Part shown: one piece after another, positions 56,599 to 64,000 of the stretch
Layout: every line of letters starts with the position of its first letter
How positions within the stretch are numbered: position 1 is the stretch's first letter
NCBI GenBank assembly: GCA_020881915.1
Contig: JAJFPB010000003.1
Span: 3,844,001 to 3,908,000 of the forward strand
Reading direction: 5' to 3'
From: Paramyrothecium sp. XJ0827
Lineage: Eukaryota > Ascomycota > Sordariomycetes > Hypocreales > Stachybotryaceae
DNA: 64,000 nucleotides
Translations under genes and position numbers: made by a program
Notes under the pieces: generated by a model
What the model saw: the letters and a program-made list of their open reading frames with translations, nothing else
What the model was told of the DNA's origin: nothing
Databases searched by the model: none

Positions 56599-57391
56599 AT
56601 GGCTGGTCGAGAGCCCACGCCCTTTACGGGGAGCCTTCCCTCATCCTTTGATGAGAATGCGTACGTTCGCCCCCGGCCGCGCCGTCTCGCACCCCACTCA
56701 CGCGACATCCTAGGGATTTCTACAATGAGAAGCCGATGCAAAAGGTCGTCCGCAAGCTCAAGGAGGAGCCCCTGGTTCCTCTGGGTAGGTGGCCACCCTC
56801 GGGCGCGCAGCTGCAGCCTCTCTGACCGCAGCTACAGGTGTCGGCCTGACCGTCTTCGCCTTCGTCAACTCCTACCGAGCCCTCCGCAGGGGCGACTCCA
56901 GGCAAGCCAACCGAATGTTCCGCGCCCGTGTCGCCGCCCAGGGCTTCACCGTCATCGCCATGGTCGCCGGCAGCATGTACTACAGCAAGGACCGTGAGAA
57001 GACCAAGGAGCTGCGTAAGCTCCAGGAGGCCAAGGACAACGAGGAGAAGCGCCAGAGGTGGATCCGAGAGCTCGAGGTCCGCGACGAGGAGGATAAGAGG
57101 TTCAAGGCCGCCCTCCAGGAGAAGGTGCAAAAGGCCACCGAGGCAGGTGCTGCGTCTGCATCTACCGGTGACGGCTCCGGGAGCATCCTGGGAAGAATGG
57201 GACTTTGGCCCCGAGAGGAAAAGCCCAAGGAGGTCATCGACGAGGTCCCGCCTGCAGAGGCATTGGCGGCCAAGTCTAAGAAAGAGAACCCCAACAGTTC
57301 TCTCGGCGCGATTGGCGAGGTTCTGGTCTCGAAGAAGAAGAAGGTGGAACGCACTGAGCAGGACGCAGCGAACGAGGAACCCAAGAAGTGA
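56599..57391 (+). CDS. RCF1: Respiratory supercomplex factor 1 (HIG1 domain), 228 aa
   Basis: This inner-mitochondrial-membrane protein stabilises the complex III-IV supercomplex. Exons: 56599-56660, 56714-56784, 56838-57391; donors GTACGT and GTAGGT, acceptors TAG and CAG with a CTGAC branch site; phases match. The second junction restores VPLGVGLTVFAFVNSYRAL. The HIG1 domain shows two hydrophobic helices separated by RRGDSRQANRMFRARVAAQG, the type 1 signature. A charged coiled-coil tail follows (YYSKDREKTKELRKLQEAKD), typical of the fungal protein, with a Lys/Glu-rich end. The frame also opens at a GTG inside intron 2, which is not the start. Confidence 0.93.
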
Positions 57392-57661
57392 TCACATTGT
57401 ATCCGGCAGAGCCAGTGCATTTCCCGGAGTTTGGGTTAAGTCGGGCATACTACCATTGTGTACGATATATGTTTGTTTAGCTGGAGGCTGTCATGCCCCC
57501 TTTTGTCCCGACATGTACATTAACGGTTCCATGCAGAATATGATGGAACAAATCCAACGCCATTCGCTTATTCGCCCAATGACCTCAAAGAGATAAAAAT
57601 AAAAGAATTCCTGGTGCATCAAGGAGCCTGAATTCTCAAACAACCGACCCATGCGTAACCT

Positions 57662-59539
57662 CTATGCCATGGAACCCCCACTGCGGTTCTGGCCCACCAA
57701 GCCCGCCATCTCCAGCAATGCCCTGTCTGCCTCGATGTCACCTGTGCCCAAATTGATCTTCCGCCTCGACTCTGCCTCCCTCGCCTCCCAAGCCCATCGC
57801 TCTGCCTGCGCTTTTGCTTCGGCATCGCCACCACAGCCCCAAACCTCAAGACTGTCCACCTGGAAGCGGTCTTGGAAGTTGAATTTCCTCGTCACGCTAT
57901 TATGAAATGCGCCGCCTCGGGAGTGGTAGTCGTGGTTGAAAACACCGAATTCGAACGAGTCATTGAGCAGAAGAGACACAGCACCCAAGGAAAAGGCACT
58001 ATCTCGGCGCTGGGCTTTTGTAGGCTTCGGGTGCGGCGAGCCAAATGCGAGGCATGGTTGATTTCCGGGAGGTTTGGTGAATGTGACGTAGTCCGTATTC
58101 AGGGTTGAAGCTCGAAAGACGTCGTGCACAGGCTCCAGCTGGAAAAGCACCGACTCCGAATCTCCAAAACAGTCCCTATGCGTGTGCTTCCAAGGCTCCC
58201 GAATATACACACCAAAAGTGAGCTGGTTCGACTTGCTACCGTTCGGGAATCGTTTTGGGGGCAGCGCATCAGCAAACGAAGCTTCTTGTCCGCCTTCGGG
58301 GGTGTCGCTGAGCCGCGTGCCTCGCACCAGTAGTATGGTGGGTGCCCTCCAGTTGAACACCTTCGATTCAAAACTACCCATTGAAAATCCGGCTTCGTTG
58401 CCAGAATACAACAGCCTGACTCGTCTGAAGAGGTCAGAACCAGGGAGGAAGAGAGAGATCTGTGATAGGGTATGTTCGTTGAGTATCTCGGCTGTGTCCG
58501 TGACGATGGGCTGAGCCATTGTGAGTACCGCCTCGCCTCCCTTCTCTTTTTCATGTTTGGAGAAGTCTAGGTTTTTGGAGAAGAGGAAATGTTCAAATAG
58601 CCCGTTAAACCCGTCAAACAGATAGGGGAAAAGCACAGGAATAATTGTCTTGAAGTGGTTGTATTTGATGCCTGGGGATGTTTCGGCGTTCACAAAGGCG
58701 GCGAGGACATGGTCCGCGGTTGCCCGCAACCTTTCGAGTTCTGTCCCGGTGAAGCGGCTCGCATACTGCGACAAGCTTTCCTGGGGATCCAGAGGGGCAG
58801 TGAGTAGCAGCAGCATTAACATTTTCCGGAAGTTGTCCGTGGGGATCATGGCTCCGTGAGAGATCGGTGCATGGCCCTGCTTCACGGCTTCTTGGACGTC
58901 CAATAGTTCGAAAGCTGTCAACACCAAGTCATCGTCTTCATCGTCATTGCTATCCTCAGCCTCATCTCCAGCCTCATCAATAGCGAAACCAGAAGCTTGA
59001 GACGAAGGTTTTGGATCATCCTTGGTAACTTCTAAAGACAGAGCCTCGGCTTCCGACTGGGATGCCTTTCGATCAAATACGGCAAGACTTCTGAACAACA
59101 GCTTTGTCCGATCTGTAGACCCTTTCGCCAAGATGCGCCGATAGCGGTTTGTCATAATGACAACGACCATTACCATGCGAGAGAGTTCGAGGACCACGGG
59201 AGCGTCGCTCAGGAAGGGAAAGGCTCCGATGTAAGACACCATCTGGAACAGGACGGGAGAGGCCCCGATGACATCGGGAATCTCTAAGAATCTGGCCAGG
59301 GTATCTTCCTTGAGGTACCGAATTGATCCCTGTTGATCGGCGAGGCCCTTAAAGACATCATGAAATGAGTAAAACTCGACTGGGGTGAAGCATTTATTCT
59401 TGAACCTATGTGCCTACATTCACGTGGTTAGGAAAGCCGAGGATGGGAAGCAAGGTAGACTCGGTAGGCTTACAAGCTCGTCGGTGAGCTCTTCGTGCGA
59501 GCGTCGCCGGGAGTGCTCGTCTGACAGGCCCTGACCCAT
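57662..59539 (-). CDS. RTC5: TLDc-domain protein RTC5 (restriction of telomere capping 5), 605 aa
   Basis: Exons 59474-59539 and 57662-59413; GTAAGC donor, TAG acceptor, phase 0. The first exon supplies MGQGLSDEHS, which fits an N-myristoylation signal (Gly2, Ser6). A helical N-terminal half includes CFTPVEFYSFHDVFKGLADQ and an acidic DEDDDL-like linker. The C-terminal TLDc domain shows PTILLVRGTRLSDTPEG, FGVYIREPWKHTHRDCFGD, LGAVSLLLNDSFEFGVFNHD and VDSLEVWGCGG. RTC5-like TLDc proteins are linked to V-ATPase disassembly in yeast; the name comes from a telomere-capping screen. Length is normal. Confidence 0.9.
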
Positions 59540-60039
59540 TTTTACGGCAGAAGAAGAATCAAGCCATTTGGTTATTCACAAGGTTGGTAGGCGCACGAAC
59601 ACGATCGAGAGTCAAGACAAGTTGATGCAACAGCCGATGTTGTTGAGGCAGGATAACAAATACAATGGACCCGGTGGCTTGGCTTACAAGAAGGGCGTCG
59701 CCAGCAGGCAGCGCTGGCGCCGAGTGCCGGTAGAAAGTAAGTACGTAATGCAAGCGGTCGCTTTAAGCATTTGTTACGTCACGCCCACCTGCCGTGGCTC
59801 CCGTCGGAACCATCATCGGGCCGGATCCAACCTCATCTGGTACAGAGAGCACATCGCAACACCTCCCATGTCATGTCCGTCGAAGAATCTCGGTGCAAGC
59901 ATCGCAGTCACTTTTTAATTGCTATACACTATTAGACTATTCTCAAATTTATGGCCCAGGCTGAGGAAGAGCATGCGCGAACCAAGCATCAGCGCAGCAT
60001 CATCCATTCATTAAGCTGTGCACCGCACAATCACTTTAT
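59540..60039. other. Intergenic region
   Basis: 500 bp: promoter of RTC5 and 3' flank of the His-rich secreted gene. No gene was seen. Confidence 0.55.
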
Positions 60040-61166
60040 CTAGGCCTGCTTTCCTTGTCTATGACCGCCCTCGATCTGGCCCTGATTCCAACCTTCGCCC
60101 TGGCGATGGCCTTCTCGGCGGTTGCCACAGAAGGGGCGCTGGCCGCCGGGGAAGTCGGTGCAAGCCCAAGTCTCCTGGTTCTGCTCGAAGAGCTTGTCAC
60201 CCTCGGGAAGAGCGGAGTCATGCTCAGCAATGTAATCCTTGATGAGAGTGTCTGGCTGAGGCTGGGGGAATCGGGTCTTGAACCACTCCGGGATGGGGTT
60301 CGGGAATTTGCCCGTGATCAGCTCCTCCACCTTCTTGGGAACGCCAGTATTCTTGCCGTAAACAAGGTTGGCGACATTCTGATGGCACATTAGCTCTTGT
60401 CTACAGACTACCACGTGGATGGACGTACCGCGTAGTTGATGTAAAGGGCCTCGATCTTGTCGTACACCAGGCAGGAAGCCGGGTCCGAGGGGTTGAAGTC
60501 GCAAGACTGCTTCTTCAAGACTGAGAGCCAACCCGCAGTTTGGAAAGCATACTATTCTGATGTTAGCGCTACATGCGATGCAGAGAAGATGATCCATAGA
60601 CGCACATCTAAGTAGCACTGGGCAACGTGAAGCTGGGCCTGGAGGCTCCAGACCTTGGTGGCCTCGAGCTGGGCCTTGAGGTTATCCAGAAACTTGATCC
60701 AAATCATAATGGCCCGCAGGTTGAGCTAATTGTAATCAGCAGGCCGCACCGACCGTCAAGCGTACTGACATATACTCACAACGAGAGGGCCGCCTTGCTC
60801 GTGCTTAGGAACAAACACTCGTGTTCCCGCCTCGGACGTGATCTCTTCCGTGGGCTGGATCAGGTTGTAGGCGAGCCACTCCAGACCGCGGAATGCAACG
60901 CAAGCAAGTTCGTCGTTGATGGGCTGGCTGAATTCGTTCCAGAAGGTCATGCCCAAGCCCTGCTTGGGCGAGGAGTCGCATGCCCCCTTGTCGTGGTGCC
61001 CCTTGTGGCCGTGGTGGTCGTGGCGACCGTGACCATGGTGCTCGTAGCCATCAATCGGGCCGCGGTGTCTCTGAGGCTCACCACGGGCAACAATAGTGTC
61101 ATAAGACAAGGCTGCAGAGGCCAGACCAAAAGAGGTCTGCCAGAGGAACACAAGTGATGGCTTCAT
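60040..61166 (-). CDS. Secreted protein with His-rich N-terminal segment, 322 aa
   Basis: Four exons: 60780-61166, 60606-60725, 60429-60551, 60040-60378; donors GTGAGT, GTGCGT and GTACGT, acceptors TAG, TAG and CAG; all phases match. The ATG at 61166 begins a signal peptide (MKPSLVFLWQTSFGLASAALS). Residues 35 to about 63 are His/Gly-rich (HHGHGRHDHHGHKGHHDKG), a likely metal-binding stretch. The rest is helical with scattered Cys (CDSSPKQG, CVAFRGLEWLAYN, CDFNPSDPASCLVYD, WACTDFPGGQRPFC). The last 30 residues are rich in Gly, Gln and Arg. No family was recognised; it behaves like a lineage-restricted secreted protein or effector candidate. It is divergent from the secreted gene at 62088, and both have TATA boxes about 90 bp from the ATG. 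Confidence 0.75.
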
Positions 61167-61254
61167 GCTGGCAAGCTAAACTCCGGAGCGAGTGGTTGGA
61201 GAATTTCAACTAGCACGGGAAAAGGATCACACAATCGAGGACATTCATTCTCAT

Positions 61255-61262
61255 CTTATAGC
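61255..61262 (-). promoter_or_regulatory. TATA box of the His-rich secreted protein gene
   Basis: GCTATAAG on the minus strand, about 90 bp upstream of the ATG at 61166. Confidence 0.4.
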
Positions 61263-61988
61263 CCGCCGGGAGCACCCAGCTACAAAAGCCTTGAGGCGCG
61301 CCTCGCCGCTAAAATCTTGGTTCACAACAAAATCAACGAGGATGTAAACGCGGTCCCTGATATTGCTTTTACTTTTACGCGGACGGTTGTTATTCTTAAA
61401 GTTGTGGACCACGCGCTTGCCGCCTCCTCCCGTCTGCATCATGCCATCTTGTTATGGCCCGACACTGTTGCAATGCAGGTTCCGCGTCTATACGCGCGGT
61501 TGGTGACAACTTTAAGTCTTCGGGAAACCCTATTCGGAGGGCTCGCAGGCTAGGCGAGGTTTCCGTCGCGAAGCTGTCCACATCTTTAAGGTTGCCATCC
61601 GACCGGGGATGACGTCCGCATCTGCAAATCGAAGGGGTGATTTATAAGGATATGCTAATACAAACTTGAAGCTTCACCAATACATGGGTGCTAAGATACA
61701 CAAGTTTTATGGTGCGTCCTTGGTGCGTCCTTGGTGCCAGACCATCGTCGCGCTTTCATCACTACTGGGTCTCGACGAAAAGTAGGATGGCATCTAGATT
61801 GATAATAGAGACCTAGACTATAGGATACACGAGATTGTATGATGTTGAATGTTTTGTTGAATGCGAAAGGTTAACAAAGAATAACACATCTCAATTCTGG
61901 AACGTAATCTACACTCACCGAGCTTCGTCATCAGCATATCCCTAAAGTTAATAACACCATGGCTCGGGCCGTGGACGTCGTGCCGAAA

Positions 61989-61995
61989 TTATAAG
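61989..61995 (+). promoter_or_regulatory. TATA box of the 199-aa secreted protein gene
   Basis: TTATAAG on the plus strand, about 93 bp upstream of the ATG at 62088. Confidence 0.4.
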
Positions 61996-62087
61996 GGCGG
62001 CCCGGCCCGTGTCAGGGCTCCTCGTCTCCGGCCTTCTTCTCCGCTCTGTTTCTCTTCAATACCGACTGTCTTTGTATCTTTGCCAAT

Positions 62088-62836
62088 ATGCGTTTCACTC
62101 TGGTTCTCAGTGCTCTTGGCTTCGCCTCCCAGGCACTGGCCACACCTTCTCCGATTGCCAACCCCGTCCCGGAGCCCCTCGCGGAGCCTGAGGCCCTCCC
62201 TGAGCCGCATCAGCTGGCCGCTCGCTATCGAGAGAGCCCTCTCATCCCCGGCAGCACATACATCAAGCAGGGGCCCGAATATATCCTCAAGGAGATCATC
62301 GGCAACATCGTCTGCGCTCAGTCCCAGATCAAGGAGATCTCTCCTCATTGTTCCCGCGCTTTTGACAAGTCCATTGTAAGTCCACGTTGCCACTTCGCAG
62401 ATCGTTTCGCTAACTTTCTCGCAGGAACTTTGGAAGAAGCTTGAGAAGCAGGTCAAGCAATGGCATAAAATCACGGAGAGCAACTACATTGAGGTATGGT
62501 TTCCTCCTTACGACTCAAAATTCTGGCTAACTCTGGTTAGGCCATTACCGCCCTTCGAGAGGGTCTGTATCACCTAAAGCATCATGACATTGATCGCAAC
62601 CCGAAGCTGAGGAAGCTCGTGTACAACCTTCTTCTGAACAACCTGGTACGTCTTCCCTATCGGCCACCAGATTGTCCCGCGATCGCTAACGATACCAGTT
62701 CCTTATCGGCTTCCTCAACGAGGCCCATGGTGCTTCAGACATCCCCTCCTACCTCATTGATAGACCCGGTGACCTCATCGGAGCTCTGATTCACTTCGTC
62801 GGTATCGACGTTACCAAGTCACTTGAGGTTAGGTAA
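62088..62836 (+). CDS. Small secreted protein, 199 aa, four exons
   Basis: Exons: 62088-62375, 62425-62493, 62541-62645, 62699-62836; donors GTAAGT, GTATGG and GTACGT, acceptors CAG, TAG and CAG; all phase 0. Signal peptide MRFTLVLSALGFASQALA, then a Pro/Glu-rich pro-like stretch (PIANPVPEPLAEPEALPEPH) and QLAARY, possibly a Kex2-like or other processing region. The mature part is helical with two Cys (NIVCAQSQIKEISPHC), followed by KKLEKQVKQWHK and DIPSYLIDRPGDLIGALIHF. I do not recognise the family. Size, signal peptide and divergence from another secreted gene fit an effector-like or surface protein (inference). Confidence 0.75.
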
Positions 62837-63295
62837 ATGGTAACTCGGTTTGCGACGAACGCGTTTCGCTTCTCAAGTATGCCCTCTCCTCAATCGCTGA
62901 GGGACAGGGTCTAGCTTAATATAGATGTCTTTTAAAGAACGCTCCTGAAGACTATTTAGCTTTTGTGTTTGTCTCGATTTAGTAAAAAGTATTCATCGTC
63001 ATATTCTTTTCGAGGTCACAAAGATCAATTCTAAGTTACCAAAGTCCATCGGATCTTTAATTGTGATGTTCGCCTTTCATGATATCCAACTTTATGCTAG
63101 GTTGGCACGGAATCTGGTCCATATTGAGTTTAAGCTGGCTGTATGGCGAACAAGCCTCAACACTAAAGAGAAATACATGTCTCCACAACAGCTCGTCAAT
63201 CGTGAGGCTGTGTCCATCATGTAAGTTCTCCTGACTACAATTAACCCCTTGGCCCGGACTACAATCAACCCCTTGGCGCCTGTACTTCTATCTAC
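62837..63295. other. Convergent 3' region
   Basis: 459 bp between the ends of the small secreted gene and the MFS transporter. A near repeat of CAACCCCTTGGC-type sequence occurs at about 63240 and 63267. No gene was seen. Confidence 0.5.
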
Positions 63296-64000
63296 TTATA
63301 CCTTGACAAACCACCTCCATTGATGGCTCTGAAAAGCCCACCTCGAGATAATCAGAAGCAGCGTGCTTAGCACACATAGTCCCCCCAAAAAGAGAACATG
63401 CGCCGTCGTGCCATACGCTTCCAATATCTGTGCACTCAGTGGTACACACAGGAGACCACTAATTCGAATCAGCTCGGTACCCAGTTGGCTGGTCGAAGAG
63501 GAAAGGGTCGCATACGCTATGCTCGTGATGAAAGAGTTCGTCCCGTAATAGATACCCAGTTCCTCTTTTTTGCACACCCTATCGCGGTTATTATACCATC
63601 ACTTTGAGGTAGCAGGGGGTCTCATACTCGCCAATCAACACGGACATCATGCTCAATACCGCGCCGGTGCTGAGGCCCCAGCATGGAGAAAAGATGTACA
63701 ATCTCATCGTCGAGGTCCCAACGTTGAGAAAGAGCCCAAAGACCACAAGCAGAGAAAATATCTCCACAAGGAGCACGGCGTTGAAGCGACCCATCCAATC
63801 TGAGAGAGCACCAGCAGCCACTCGCCCGACCGCAGAACCCCTGGAGCGAAGTTAGTCTAAGACGTCAGATGAGCTCCGAGCGTCGCACTTACGCATTCAT
63901 CGTCGCTACGATGTTGAATATCACAAACTGGTCAAATCCTCTTGCCGCAACCCAGGAAGGCAAGGTGCTCACCACGCCCATGGCGACAAACTGAAACACG
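63296..64000 (-). CDS. MFS transporter, monocarboxylate-permease-like, C-terminal part (5' end beyond the window)
   Basis: The last 200 residues lie in the window on exons 63893-64000 (cut at the edge), 63628-63840 and 63296-63578. The introns are 52 nt (GTAAGT to CAG) and 49 nt (GTATGA to TAG), with matching phases. The second junction gives MMSVLIGEVCKKEELGIYYG. The major facilitator signature lies in GRVAAGALSDWMGRFNAVLL, between transmembrane helices, followed by helices such as LVEIFSLLVVFGLFL and VLFLGGLCVLSTLLLII. The order and the GxLSDxxGRF loop match the MCT/Mch-type branch of the superfamily. The substrate is unknown. Confidence 0.8.

Larger units (their letters stand above)
61167..62087. 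promoter_or_regulatory. Shared divergent promoter of two secreted-protein genes
   Basis: 921 bp with a TATA-like element about 90 bp before each start (61255-61262 on minus, 61989-61995 on plus). A 10-bp direct repeat (TGGTGCGTCC/TTGGTGCGTCC) sits at about 61711-61732. No gene was seen. Confidence 0.5.

Noticed and set aside
56789..57391. RCF1 starting at the GTG at 56789
   Set aside because: This GTG lies in intron 2. Spliced exons 1 and 2 supply the conserved YNEKPMQKVVRKLKEEPL start of the family.

Overview
The window looks like nuclear DNA of a filamentous ascomycete (Pezizomycotina, most likely a Sordariomycete, possibly Hypocreales). Genes are closely packed on both strands and are split by short GT-AG introns (42 to 90 nt, many with a CTAAC or CTGAC branch site just before the acceptor). 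Fungus-specific families are present: a Zn2Cys6 regulator, GPI-anchored wall proteins, a yapsin-like protease and a ferric-reductase-type FRE protein. The species assignment is inference. Exon limits below were worked out by hand from splice signals and reading-frame phase.

Layout. (1) 1-14521 is a cell-surface block. A giant secreted adhesin lies on the minus strand and runs off the left edge: 4126 residues in the window, about 82 tandem units of about 49 aa. A GPI-type wall protein is transcribed divergently from it. The long plus-strand open frames in 1-11700 are antisense shadows of the adhesin. (2) 14522-24795 holds a long spacer, a GPI-type aspartic protease, an RBM5/RBM10-like splicing factor, the large subunit of molybdopterin synthase and a small unknown gene. 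(3) 25470-36307 is mostly housekeeping: a ferric-reductase-like FRE protein, the exosome subunit RRP43, the Rab escort protein MRS6 and the meiotic cohesin kleisin REC8. (4) 36308-41416 is poorly conserved or decaying: an open stretch broken by stops, a hypothetical 226-aa gene and a many-exon unknown gene. (5) 41973-45889 is a convergent pair, a PLP aminotransferase (ACC-synthase-like) and a Zn2Cys6 transcription factor. (6) 47761-59539 holds a secreted GDNQ-repeat protein, a 744-aa unknown, a ZZ/EF-hand membrane protein, RCF1 (respiratory supercomplex factor) and RTC5 (TLDc). (7) 60040-64000 holds two divergent secreted proteins with matching TATA boxes, one of them His-rich, and the 3' part of an MFS transporter.

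Surface and secreted products dominate: adhesin, GPI protein, protease, GDNQ protein and the two small secreted proteins. Between them sits an ordinary core of RNA processing, trafficking, meiosis and mitochondrial genes. No rRNA, tRNA, CRISPR array or intact transposon was seen. The most notable item is the giant adhesin. Its frame is supported by two near-identical 294-bp copies whose differences are almost all silent in the minus-strand frame.
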